15,303 bases of DNA from CAZBWS01 sp964495705 (GCA_964495705.1 CAZBWS010000060.1:1-15303); one strand, 5' to 3'. Positions 7,232 to 15,039 are shown, counted from the stretch's first letter. Numbers and translations are program-made. Notes: generated by a model from the sequence alone, not told the origin.

Positions 7232-8042
7232 AGCTGGGCACGGCTCTTGTAGCGCTGCATAAATAACACTAGTTCAGGTAAACGCTCAAAGCCCATCTTG
7301 GTCAGTATTCTGTCTTTATAGGAATGCACGGTTTTATTCGATACACCCATGGTTTCTGCGATCAGCTTTATTTCCATGCGCTTGGCAATAAACAGAGCCA
7401 CTTCCTGCTCTCGCTGAGACAAGGAGTGAAACACATCAAGCTCCAAATCTTTATAGGGTGACGCACTAGGGTAGTACTCACTGCCAATATACAGCTGTCC
7501 ACCCATAATATAATGCAGCACCTTAACCAGCTCGCTAATCGGTTGCTGGCTAGAAATAACCGACTTAATCCCAGACTCTAAATAAANNNNNNNNNNNNNN
7601 NNNNNNNNNNNNNNNNNNNNNNNNNNNNNNNNNNNNNNNNNNNNNNNNNNNNNNNNNNNNNNNNNNNNNNNNNNNNNNNNNNNNNNTCGCTAATCGGTTG
7701 CTGGCTAGAAATAACCGACTTAATCCCAGACTCTAAATAAATGGCCAAGCGGTTGCGGCTGATTTCTTTATCCACCAGCAACACAATAATCAGCGAAGGG
7801 TCTTGCTCAAGAGCAATTTCAGAAATAGTTAAACCGTCGTTATCTGGCAGGTCTTCCTCAATGATCAATACATTAGCACCGCTCTCTTCGATACTCTCCA
7901 AGGTATGCACCCCAGTAGATGACTCTCCCACCAAGCTGACCTTATCCAGCAACATAAATTGATACAACAACGCTTCACGGTACATCAATTTTTGCATGGT
8001 CAAGAAAAGCCGAATAGCATTGCCCTTTGCCACTTTAAGCAC
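7228..8042 (-). CDS. NarL/LuxR-type regulator with degenerate receiver, split by gap
   Basis: As assembled, the gene is interrupted by 100 Ns. The 55 bases on each side of the Ns are identical, and joining 8042-7687 directly to 7531-7228 gives 660 bases, one 219-residue protein in frame. The receiver domain (about residues 9-130) aligns with NarL-type proteins but lacks every key residue: the usual DD pair is M16-Q17, the phosphoacceptor Asp is E62 (VLIIEEDLPDNDG), the conserved Thr is L89, and the conserved Lys is S113. The C-terminal HTH (about 153-215) is intact, with SLSQREQEVALFIAKR and GVSNKTVHSYKDRILTKMGF. It therefore probably binds DNA and dimerises without aspartyl phosphorylation. 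The GTG at 8042 overlaps the upstream gene by 8 bases, and a second GTG at 8033 is an alternative start with better spacing from AAGG. Confidence 0.88.
7532..7586. repeat. 55-base overlap, left of the gap
   Basis: It is identical over its full length to 7687-7741 on the other side of the N run. Best read as unmerged contig ends, not a biological repeat, because removing one copy restores an intact reading frame. Confidence 0.9.
7587..7686. other. Assembly gap of 100 Ns
   Basis: A run of exactly 100 Ns is the conventional placeholder for a gap of unknown size. It lies inside the regulator gene. The identical 55-base flanks indicate that the true gap length is probably minus 55, meaning the contigs overlap and no sequence is missing. 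Confidence 0.95.
7687..7741. repeat. 55-base overlap, right of the gap
   Basis: Second copy of the contig-end overlap described for 7532-7586. Reading through this copy leads straight into the Ns and gives the false impression of a truncated regulator. Confidence 0.9.
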
Positions 8043-9522
8043 GCCCTTCTAGTGTGCAGGTAAAACGCAGGTCTAGGGATTGCTTGCCACCCTCTATGCT
8101 CAGCTCGCCCTCCAGCAAGCAATTCATAACAAACAGCATCAGCAGTGCTGTTTGCTGTTGTATAAAACGCTCGGATAGCTTTTTCACGGGGCCTAACACA
8201 TGACTGTATATTTTAAGCGGTAGCGGCAGCGCTATGCGGATAGCTTCTGGGGAGACATTTAATTGCCAATCAGTAAGTTGCATGCCCGATGCGTTCATCA
8301 AGATAGCGAGGGCCTGTTCTATCTCTCGATGACAATAATTCCCCAAGCTCGGCCGATGCTCAGCATCATTGGGTAGCCAAGCGTGAATAAAGTCTTGCTG
8401 AACGCTTATCTTTGAGTCTAATAGGCCTGTCATTTCATCGAGCTTTGTTTGCATCGCGCCGCACAAAGAAGTAAGCAGCTGCGCTTCAAACGCGGGGGTA
8501 TGACTTGCCCTTATCGCTGAGGGGTAGCTCGCAGAAACCGTAATGCTGTCTAAACAGTGAATGAATTGATCGACTACCTCTTGCCCTACCCCTAAAGCTG
8601 CCTGCAGCTTAGGCACAAGTGTGCTGCGCAATGCTTGTCTACGCTGTTGTATAATTTGCTGGTAATGGGCATCAAGGGCTTGCTGGGATTGTTGGCTCTG
8701 CTGCTGTAACACGCGATGCCGATCCAAGGCTTGATTAATACACCCCAGCACCTGCTCCGCATCCCAAGGCTTTTTGATGTACTGAAATATACTGCCTTCA
8801 TTCATAGCATCCAGTGCTACATCCACCTCACCATAGGCAGAGGTTAAAATACGCACGATATTCGGTTGGATGTTGCGGATTTTATTTAACAGCTGACTGC
8901 CCTTCATACCTGGCATTTTGTGATCGCTGACAATCACCGCAACCGAGGCCTTATGCTGTTCCAGTAAGTCTAAGGCGGCTTGCGCATTGGCCGCGCATAA
9001 AATATCAAAGCTCGCGCCCAATACTTCTAGGTTTTTCTTTAGGTACTTGCTTGCATAAACCTCATCATCAACGATCAAGACACTGGGCTGCGCATTCGCT
9101 TGGCTAAACGCTGCACGCAGAGGTTCTTGAATTTTCATTTGCGCGGCATACACCGCAGACTTAATTAAGTTTGCATCGTAGGGCCGAGCAAAACATTTGT
9201 TCAGGCTTTGGCTGGATAACAGCTGAATAACGCCGTCTAGGGAGACATCCGCATTCAATAGTATTTTTTGTGGATTGCCTTGGCCGCTGCTAACCGCCAA
9301 CAGCGGGGAAGCCAAGTTGCCACCAAGGCAACTATATTCGACGAATACCCCATCAAATTTACCCTGCTGCAACGCCTGCAAGGCCTGTTCATCGCAATCA
9401 CAAAATACGATAGAAAACACATCCCCAAACAACTGCTCAAAGTCATGCTGATCCTGCAGCTCGCTGTAACGATATAGAACGCGTGGACGTGTGATGGCAA
9501 GCCTCCCCATGGTTTTTATCAT
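8035..9522 (-). CDS. Tandem-receiver response regulator with unassigned C-terminus
   Basis: This protein has 495 residues. Residues 13-130 look like a degenerate receiver: FDGVFVEYS has E62 where the phosphoacceptor would be, and CFARPYDANLI has R113 in place of the KP lysine. Residues 146-268 form a canonical receiver: VLIVDDE (148-154), phosphoacceptor D200 in VSDHKMPGMKG, T227, and K251 in IKKPW. The NEGSIFQYIKKPWD style is typical of receivers in HupR/RpfG-like regulators. A glutamine-rich coiled linker follows (270-300). The last 190 residues contain no DNA-binding, GGDEF, EAL, HD-GYP or kinase motif that I can see, so the output is unknown, perhaps protein-protein. It is first in the operon and overlaps the next gene by 8 bases. 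No clear ribosome binding site precedes the ATG. A GGGGAGG occurs a few codons inside, without a standard start codon after it. Confidence 0.8.
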   Translation of the reverse strand: MIKTMGRLAITRPRVLYRYSELQDQHDFEQLFGDVFSIVFCDCDEQALQALQQGKFDGVFVEYSCLGGNLASPLLAVSSGQGNPQKILLNADVSLDGVIQLLSSQSLNKCFARPYDANLIKSAVYAAQMKIQEPLRAAFSQANAQPSVLIVDDEVYASKYLKKNLEVLGASFDILCAANAQAALDLLEQHKASVAVIVSDHKMPGMKGSQLLNKIRNIQPNIVRILTSAYGEVDVALDAMNEGSIFQYIKKPWDAEQVLGCINQALDRHRVLQQQSQQSQQALDAHYQQIIQQRRQALRSTLVPKLQAALGVGQEVVDQFIHCLDSITVSASYPSAIRASHTPAFEAQLLTSLCGAMQTKLDEMTGLLDSKISVQQDFIHAWLPNDAEHRPSLGNYCHREIEQALAILMNASGMQLTDWQLNVSPEAIRIALPLPLKIYSHVLGPVKKLSERFIQQQTALLMLFVMNCLLEGELSIEGGKQSLDLRFTCTLEGRA

Positions 9523-9540
9523 AGCAATGCGATGACAAAT

Positions 9541-9565
9541 TTATTGTAGGAACTTCCTACAATAA
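9541..9565. promoter_or_regulatory. Perfect 25-base palindrome upstream of signalling operon
   Basis: Arms TTATTGTAGGAA and TTCCTACAATAA are exact inverse complements around a single central C at 9553. The element lies 18 bases before the ATG of the tandem-receiver gene and 7 bases after the stop of the reductase gene. A single-base centre suits a dimeric protein-binding site better than an RNA hairpin, and no T-tract follows. An operator for the operon, possibly autoregulated by its LuxR-type member, is inferred. The half TTCCTACA also appears in both copies of the CotH leader. Confidence 0.6.
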
Positions 9566-9572
9566 CATCAAG

Positions 9573-10676
9573 CTATCCGGATTTTCTAGGCAACAGCTCC
9601 CCCCAAGCCTGCTTCGAGAAAAGGCCTCGATGATGAAAGAATATGAGCTGGGCAAAGCGTCTAAACACAGGGCTATTCACACATTCATCGAGTAGATAAT
9701 TAGGTATAGGGCCATCCGCCATCATACGCAGCAGTTTTTTAAAGCGATAGTTAGGATAATAGGGCTGCATAGCCGCTACCGGTATCTCGCCCCGGCCCTG
9801 TAAGTAATCATCAATACAGCCCGCAGCCCTTAGCCCATGTTCCAAGGCCTTATGGATGCCACCCGCTGTCAGCGGAGACACCGTACCTGCGGCATCGCCC
9901 AGTAGTAACACGCGATCATCACCCAGCTTGGGCAATACCCCGCCCACCGGAATCACACCGCCGCGTGTTTCCATCACCGGTACATGCGTAAAGTCGTGCA
10001 AGGGCTTGAGCTTATTCAGCAAGGCGGGCATATCCAGCTGATGGGGATAAGTCGCCGCCATACCCACTTGGGTCATCTCCACACCGGGCACCACCCATGC
10101 AATATAACCAGGGGCAATATTAGAATCGATAAACACATGTAAATAGTCGCGATCTAAGTAATCAATACCCAAATACTCAAACTCCATGCCCGTGAGAAAA
10201 TGTGTGTTTTGACTCAAGCCAAACTGCTTTGCTACTTGCGAGCGCGCACCATCGGCGCCAACGACAAAGCGGGCGCGGTATTTTTGATTGATTTCTAGAC
10301 TATCCGCATGGCGTTTTGCTTCAGAGAACTTCTCCGCAAACTCTATCTTTGTGCCATTTGCTTGTACAGTGCTAGCAAACCAGTCCATCAACCCCGGCGT
10401 ATCAGCGGCATAAAAGCTATAGCCGGGCGAGCGCAGGTCAATGTAATCCAGAGAAGGCCCATACAGCCGTACGCCTTTAATATCGCGCAGAAAGCACTGA
10501 GGAAAGTTGAACACCTGCTCAGCCTCCTTTACCAAAATACCCGTGGTGCGTATCTTACAGCTGGCGGACTTTTTACCTTCCAATATACGGCAGCTCAAAC
10601 CTCGTGAGCTAGCTTCGTGGGCACAGGCTAAGCCTGCATAGGAAGCACCCGCTATTAATACATCATCTACTTTCAT
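9573..10676 (-). CDS. FAD-dependent oxidoreductase, geranylgeranyl reductase family
   Basis: This protein of 367 residues has an FAD-binding Rossmann start (VLIAGASYAGLACAHEA, 6-22) with E33 at the end of the second strand for ribose binding. VVGADGARS at 138-146 is the DG motif, and GDAAGTVSPLTAGGI at 260-274 is the second FAD-binding motif. The last of these, with its SPLTAGGI continuation, is characteristic of geranylgeranyl-reductase-like flavoproteins that reduce prenyl chains or related lipid double bonds, although the family is broad. GGGAGAG lies just before the ATG, a strong ribosome binding site. It is divergent from the OmpA gene and sits upstream of the signalling operon on the same strand with 50 bases between, so read-through is possible unless the palindrome interferes. 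Substrate unknown. Confidence 0.85.
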   Translation of the reverse strand: MKVDDVLIAGASYAGLACAHEASSRGLSCRILEGKKSASCKIRTTGILVKEAEQVFNFPQCFLRDIKGVRLYGPSLDYIDLRSPGYSFYAADTPGLMDWFASTVQANGTKIEFAEKFSEAKRHADSLEINQKYRARFVVGADGARSQVAKQFGLSQNTHFLTGMEFEYLGIDYLDRDYLHVFIDSNIAPGYIAWVVPGVEMTQVGMAATYPHQLDMPALLNKLKPLHDFTHVPVMETRGGVIPVGGVLPKLGDDRVLLLGDAAGTVSPLTAGGIHKALEHGLRAAGCIDDYLQGRGEIPVAAMQPYYPNYRFKKLLRMMADGPIPNYLLDECVNSPVFRRFAQLIFFHHRGLFSKQAWGELLPRKSG

Positions 10677-10880
10677 TGCTCTCTCCCATTTGATTGAGAA
10701 TCCAGCTTACGTAGTGCATGTGAGTTTGGAATGTGCTCTTTGTGTGTATCTGTTTTTCTTAAAGCATTAAAAAATTATTATTAACTATGTTTATTTTTGT
10801 AAATATTATGTTTTTTCACTTGTATATATGCATCATAAACATCAGAATCCTATCTTTTTTAAACTGGACTCAGATATCTC
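10677..10880. promoter_or_regulatory. AT-rich divergent promoter region
   Basis: This 204-base region separates the divergent reductase and OmpA genes and must hold both promoters. The part next to OmpA (10760-10860) is very AT-rich, with A/T runs that could act as an upstream promoter element. Several TATA-like hexamers occur near 10823-10840, but no hexamer pair with standard spacing stands out, so I do not assign a start site. No small gene is visible. Confidence 0.5.
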
Positions 10881-12077
10881 ATGAAAAAAGCCTTTTCTAC
10901 GCTTGTGCTTTCTAGCGCACTTACTTTAGTTTCTGCTCAGGCCATTGCTGAAACGCCTTACTACGTTGTGCCAGGGGCTGCATACTTTATTCCTGACAGC
11001 GATAAAGACTTAGACAATGAGGTTCTACCGGCAATTGGATTAGGTAAAAACTTCAATGAAAGATGGGCAGCTGAAATTGGCATTGCCAGAGCCGAAGTAG
11101 ACTCTAAAACCGCGGGGGCTGACGATTCAGATGTTACGTGGCTTCACCTTGACGGCCTGTATAACTTTTATCGATCTGAGCGTTTAGCAAGTTATGTAGT
11201 TGCTGGTGTTGGCACTATAGATTCTGATAGCGGCACTCAGCCTTTTTCTGGGCCACAAGTGAATGTTGGTTTAGGTGTGAAAGTACCTTTTACTGAAAAG
11301 CTAGGTCTGCGAGCAGATTACCGCGTACTGAATAACTTTGACGGTTCTGATATCGACAATATCGCCACATTGGCTTTAAGTTTTGGCTTTGGCGGCAACG
11401 CATCTAAGCAGCCAGCTCCTGTCGTGCTACAGGCTAAAGACGGCGATAACGATGGTGTTATAGATACTTCTGACCGCTGCTTAAGCACACCCGCCAATAC
11501 TTCTGTAGACGCACAAGGCTGTGCCTTAGATTCAGATAAAGACGGTGTTACTAACAATGCTGACAAATGCCCAAGCACCCCCGCAGGTGAGAAAGTCAAT
11601 TTACAAGGGTGCCCATTAGATACGGACAATGACGGCATTGTAGATGCCAAAGACCAGTGCCCAGGTACGGTTGCAGGTGCGGCGGTTAACACTGTTGGTT
11701 GTATCTTAATCACTGAAAACGTGCGTATTAAATTGAATATTGAATTTGCAAATAATTCTATTGTTATTGATGATAAGTACCTGCCTGAGATTGAAAAAGT
11801 TGCAGCATTCATGCAGCGCTATCAAGACAAGAGTACTGTTGTAGAAGGCCACACAGATAGTCGCGGAAGCCTTGCTTATAACAAGAATATTTCTGGGCGT
11901 AGGGCAAATGCTGTTAAGCAAGTACTTGTCAGCAAATTTGGTATTGCTGCAAGCCGAATTTCAGCTGTAGGTTTCGGCCCTGCACAACCTATCGCATCTA
12001 ATGAGACTAGCGCGGGACGACAAAAAAATCGTCGTGTAGTTGCTGAAATCAAAGTCAACAATGTTAAACCAAGGTAA
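10881..12077 (+). CDS. OmpA-family outer-membrane protein with TSP3-like repeats
   Basis: This protein has 398 residues. Residues 1-23 form a signal peptide ending AIA before ETPYY. Residues 25-172 form an eight-stranded OmpA-like barrel domain, ending with the aromatic-rich LALSFGFG. Three acidic repeats of exactly 30 residues start at 187, 217 and 247 (DGDNDGV, DSDKDGV, DTDNDGI), each closing with a cysteine-containing P-T/G-C segment, as in thrombospondin type 3 calcium-binding repeats. The C-terminal OmpA domain (about 280-395) has VEGHTDSRGS at 321-330, with D326 and R340/R341 placed to bind peptidoglycan diaminopimelate. The protein should tether the outer membrane to peptidoglycan and is close in design to OprF. 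Monocistronic, ended by the terminator at 12089. The ribosome binding site is weak. Confidence 0.92.
   Translation: MKKAFSTLVLSSALTLVSAQAIAETPYYVVPGAAYFIPDSDKDLDNEVLPAIGLGKNFNERWAAEIGIARAEVDSKTAGADDSDVTWLHLDGLYNFYRSERLASYVVAGVGTIDSDSGTQPFSGPQVNVGLGVKVPFTEKLGLRADYRVLNNFDGSDIDNIATLALSFGFGGNASKQPAPVVLQAKDGDNDGVIDTSDRCLSTPANTSVDAQGCALDSDKDGVTNNADKCPSTPAGEKVNLQGCPLDTDNDGIVDAKDQCPGTVAGAAVNTVGCILITENVRIKLNIEFANNSIVIDDKYLPEIEKVAAFMQRYQDKSTVVEGHTDSRGSLAYNKNISGRRANAVKQVLVSKFGIAASRISAVGFGPAQPIASNETSAGRQKNRRVVAEIKVNNVKPR
11439..11702 (+). repeat. Three 90-base TSP3-like coding repeats
   Basis: Three in-frame units of 90 bases each (the third slightly shorter in match) encode acidic DxDxDG loops and a cysteine pair per unit. 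The bases have diverged more than the residues, so the repeat is old and kept for its calcium-binding linker role rather than being a recent slip. Confidence 0.8.
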
Positions 12078-12088
12078 GTAAATAAATC

Positions 12089-12124
12089 ACTGCCAAGTAT
12101 TCATCGAATACTTGGCAGTTTTTT
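12089..12124 (+). terminator. Rho-independent terminator of the OmpA gene
   Basis: Perfect 14-base-pair stem ACTGCCAAGTATTC / GAATACTTGGCAGT around the loop ATC, followed at once by six Ts. It begins 12 bases after the OmpA stop codon. Confidence 0.95.
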
Positions 12125-12214
12125 GCATTCCATATAACGCTTCTGTGATGCTATTCACTGCGTAATATATACATATAAGCAGATAACTCGCTACCGTAGT
12201 TAAGAAAGAATTAA

Positions 12215-12344
12215 CGCAAGAACTTCCTACATACAGCCTGACTAACAGGCTAGATACTGAATCTACAATACAATTATTGATAGAGGCAGTGCTGTGAACA
12301 TCGTAACGATAACCCGACCCGGGAATATTCTTTTAATGCTTATT
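12215..12344 (+). repeat. CotH leader repeat, copy B
   Basis: Second copy of the leader found before the CotH-like gene. Near-identical up to the start codon, with CTTCCTACATACAGCCTG, the hairpin arms AGCCTG and CAGGCT around ACTAA instead of the loop in copy A, GATACTGAATCTACAAT and AGAGGCAGT. Similarity continues through the signal-peptide codons (ATTCTTTTA shared) and stops at about 12344, where the 3' end of the convergent ABC exporter gene begins. Confidence 0.8.
12294..12344 (+). pseudogene. Truncated start of a CotH-like paralogue
   Basis: A GTG start seven bases after AGAGG opens MNIVTITRPGNILLMLII, which matches MNVLAISQPTSILLLLLG of the CotH-like lipoprotein in spacing and pattern. 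After about 17 codons the homology ends. The frame then runs antisense through the ABC gene to a stop at 12456-12458, giving a 54-residue chimeric frame with no lipobox cysteine. The stop codon of the ABC gene (12343-12345) lies in the signal-peptide stretch. The rest of the paralogue has been lost or replaced. The leader and ribosome binding site are well preserved, so the loss may be recent or the remnant may still be transcribed. Confidence 0.65.
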
Positions 12345-14124
12345 ATTGCTGCATCTGCCATAACTGTGCATAGCGGCCACCTTGGGCCATTAGCGATGTA
12401 TGATCCCCTTGCTCAAGCACTTTGCCTCGCTCTAACACAAGAATACGATCAGCGTTAACAATAGTAGATAAACGATGGGCAATAACAACACTGCTTTTAC
12501 CCTGTGATACATCATCGATAGCATCCAATACGGCTTTTTCAGATTGGCTATCTAAGGAACTAGTGGCTTCATCAAAAATTAGAATGCGCGGATTTTTTAG
12601 CAAAGTTCGGGCAATGGCGACCCGCTGTTTTTCACCACCCGATAGCTTTAAGCCACGCTCACCCACTTGGGTTTCAAGGCCCTTTGGTAGCTGCTGAATA
12701 AAATCATGCAGATGAGCTTGTCTCAGCGCTTGAATGACTTCCTCATCAGTCGCATCGGGGCGTCCATAGCGAACATTTTCGATCAAGGTGCTGTTAAATA
12801 GCACGGTATCTTGGGGCACTACGCCTATGTTGTTGCGCAAACTCAGCTGTGACACCTTTGCGATATCTTGCCCATCTATTTCAATGCGACCCTGTGTGAC
12901 ATCGTAAAAACGAAATAACAACTTCCCAATAGTCGACTTACCTGCACCACTGCTACCCACTATCGCTACGCGTTCACCTGGTGCCACAGTAAAATTAACC
13001 CCCTGTAAAATCGAGCGCTGCAAGTCATAAGAAAAATGAATGTTGCTAAACACGATATTGCCATTAGAAATACGTAAGTCATTTGCACCTTTAACATCAG
13101 CGACTTTGCTAGACACCTTCATCAAAGCAAACATACGCTCGATATTCGTCATAGAGCTTTTTATTTCACGATACACAAAACCTAAAAAATTCAGAGGTAG
13201 AAATATTTGCATCATAAAGGCATTAACCAATACAAAATCACCCAAAGTCATTACACCTTGTGTGACTTCATAGGCAGCTAAAATCAGCATGGTAGTCATA
13301 GAAGCAGTAATAATAAAGGCTTGACCAAAGTTAAGGCCAAATAAGCTTAAGCGATTTTTACGCCTCGCTTGCTCCCATTTGGATAATTCATAGTCGTACA
13401 ATTCAGCTTCGTATTTCTCGTTAGTAAAATACTTAACCGTTTCAAAATTAATCAAGCTATCAATAGCGCGGGTGTTAGAACGGTTATCCGCTTGATTAGC
13501 CTCGCGAATAAATTGCGTTCGCCAGTCAGTCACGCTTTTAGAAAACCACACATAGCCCACCACTGAAATACCAACGATCAGTGCAAATTCAAAGCGGTAT
13601 TGCAGCCATAAAATACCCATGACCATAAACAGCTCTAAAAAAGTAGGCACAATATTAAACACAAGAAAGCGCATTAAAAAGCTAATACCCGTCGTGCCAC
13701 GCTCAATATCACGAGACAAGCCGCCGGTGCGACGATTTAAATGAAAGGCCAAATCTAAGGCATGTAAGTGATCAAATACTTTTAACCCCACCCTGCGCAT
13801 AGCCCGTTCAGTCACGCGGCCAAATAAGGTATCGCGAATCTCCCCCAGCAGCACACTAGACAGGCGAATAAAGCCATAGGCCAACAATAGGCCTAGTGGC
13901 ACAGAAACAAACGCCAGCGCAGTTGCCGAGAGCTTACTATCTAAATCATCGACAATAAGCTTAAGAATAAACGGCATAGCCACACTCGCCGACTTAGCCC
14001 CTATCAGGCACAGTAAAGCCATAGCTACACGGCTTTTAAACTCGGTTAAATAAGGTAAAACCTGCCGAAAAATGGACCAATCTATTGTGGTATTCGGGTC
14101 GTAATCATTGCCCATTCCGCGCAT
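12343..14124 (-). CDS. Atm1-type ABC exporter (ABCB/HMT family half-transporter)
   Basis: This protein of 593 residues fuses an N-terminal six-helix transmembrane domain (about 28-320) to an ATPase domain (about 355-590). Walker A is GSSGAGKST at 390-398, the Q-loop glutamine is 438, the signature LSGGE is at 494-498, Walker B is ILIFDE at 514-519 and the switch histidine is H550 in AHRLST. The transmembrane domain carries NRRTGGLSRDIERGT (130-144), ADNRSNTRAIDSLINFETVKYF (in part, 212-233) and the short NFLGFVYREIK near 312-322, as in Atm1/HMT1 transporters that move glutathione-linked sulfur or metal conjugates out of the matrix or cytosol. It acts as a homodimer in the inner membrane. The start may be the ATG at 14124 or, three codons in, at 14115. 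It may be co-transcribed with the gene 77 bases upstream. Confidence 0.92.
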   Translation of the reverse strand: MRGMGNDYDPNTTIDWSIFRQVLPYLTEFKSRVAMALLCLIGAKSASVAMPFILKLIVDDLDSKLSATALAFVSVPLGLLLAYGFIRLSSVLLGEIRDTLFGRVTERAMRRVGLKVFDHLHALDLAFHLNRRTGGLSRDIERGTTGISFLMRFLVFNIVPTFLELFMVMGILWLQYRFEFALIVGISVVGYVWFSKSVTDWRTQFIREANQADNRSNTRAIDSLINFETVKYFTNEKYEAELYDYELSKWEQARRKNRLSLFGLNFGQAFIITASMTTMLILAAYEVTQGVMTLGDFVLVNAFMMQIFLPLNFLGFVYREIKSSMTNIERMFALMKVSSKVADVKGANDLRISNGNIVFSNIHFSYDLQRSILQGVNFTVAPGERVAIVGSSGAGKSTIGKLLFRFYDVTQGRIEIDGQDIAKVSQLSLRNNIGVVPQDTVLFNSTLIENVRYGRPDATDEEVIQALRQAHLHDFIQQLPKGLETQVGERGLKLSGGEKQRVAIARTLLKNPRILIFDEATSSLDSQSEKAVLDAIDDVSQGKSSVVIAHRLSTIVNADRILVLERGKVLEQGDHTSLMAQGGRYAQLWQMQQ

Positions 14125-14201
14125 ACGGGGGTATCTCTCTGCTAACAGTTTATTAAGCTGGCTTAGGGCTTACAATGCTTAAACTATTCCCCCCTAGCCT
14201 A

Positions 14202-15038
14202 CTATTCGCTGCGCGAGAAAAAATCTAGAAAGTCACTAATATCCCACCATTTTACTGGTAGACGACCATTCAAAGTAATTCTATTCACTATTGTTTTCAA
14301 GCGTTGATACTTTGGTTTATTCGCTTCGCCTTTACGAACCCACAAATAGATATCAAGAAAACCCGCATCTGTGAGTGTAAAATTAGCCTCTTTCATTCTT
14401 GGATCCAGATCTTTAAAATAGTCATAAGCAATATCAGTCACGTATACACCATCCAATCGCCCTAACATAACAGCCCTTAAACCATGCTCTTCGTCATTTA
14501 CACTAACAACATTCCACCACTTATGCTCAGAATGCTTCAACTCTTTAACGATTGACAGTAAGCCACGAGTCATACCCACCGACACATCCTCATTCACGGA
14601 CTTTGAATACAGGTCTACTCCATTTAATGTCACTAAGAAGACTTTAACCTTTCCGTTTCGCACCAGAATTTCAGAGGTTTTCTCCAGCTCTGGATGAATA
14701 AAAGAATTAATCACACCCGTGTTTTTACGCGTGCTACTCAGAGTGAGGCGACTATAGGGCATAGGCTTCAATGTCACCTCTAGCTCACTGACCATTTCGA
14801 TGACTTTAATATACTGAGGAGAAATCCCCTTAATGCCATCTTCATTACGAATAATATTGGGGGGAGCGTCATAAACGCCCATCACTATAGAGTTATCTTC
14901 AACAGACTGTGGGTTCTTATCAATGCTTTCAGTTGTATTAGCAAGCACGGGGAAGCCTGTAAAAGACAAAAATAGCGCCGTTAATACTAAGGTTAAAGCC
15001 ATTTTTTTGTTGCTATAATTCATCACCCCATCATACAT
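14202..15038 (-). CDS. Periplasmic solute-binding-like protein (family 3 type)
   Basis: The longest form has 278 residues. A hydrophobic signal segment (about 14-30) ends VLA before NTTES, so the mature protein is periplasmic. The remainder resembles the PBPb fold of amino-acid-type binding proteins: VMGVYDAPPNIIRNEDGIKGISPQYIKV early, VGMTRGLLSIVKEL at the middle strand, a LDGVYVTDIAYDYF segment and a C-terminal RLKTIVNRITLNG helix. It has no transporter partner in the window, which is common for orphan PBPb-like proteins with sensory or unknown roles. The start is uncertain among ATGs at 15038, 15023 and 15002. The ATG at 15023 gives the most usual signal-peptide length. Ligand unknown. Confidence 0.7.
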   Translation of the reverse strand: MYDGVMNYSNKKMALTLVLTALFLSFTGFPVLANTTESIDKNPQSVEDNSIVMGVYDAPPNIIRNEDGIKGISPQYIKVIEMVSELEVTLKPMPYSRLTLSSTRKNTGVINSFIHPELEKTSEILVRNGKVKVFLVTLNGVDLYSKSVNEDVSVGMTRGLLSIVKELKHSEHKWWNVVSVNDEEHGLRAVMLGRLDGVYVTDIAYDYFKDLDPRMKEANFTLTDAGFLDIYLWVRKGEANKPKYQRLKTIVNRITLNGRLPVKWWDISDFLDFFSRSE

Positions 15039-15039
15039 T

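Noticed and set aside
7532..7741. 55-base direct repeat around the gap read as a real duplication or mobile-element target site
   Set aside because: It flanks a placeholder of exactly 100 Ns and its removal restores an intact gene in frame, so an unmerged contig overlap is far likelier.
9546..9560. Resemblance of TAGGAACTTC to yeast FRT recombinase sites
   Set aside because: Only a short core is similar, the 8-base spacer and arm arrangement are missing, and the palindrome has a natural explanation as an operator.
11439..11702. 90-base repeats as a CRISPR or tandem satellite
   Set aside because: They are in-frame protein repeats with no spacers, and bases diverge at codon third positions.
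11318..11812. 164-codon minus-strand frame under the OmpA gene
   Set aside because: It is the antisense of the repeat region; its regular composition mirrors the TSP3 repeats and the plus-strand gene is well supported.
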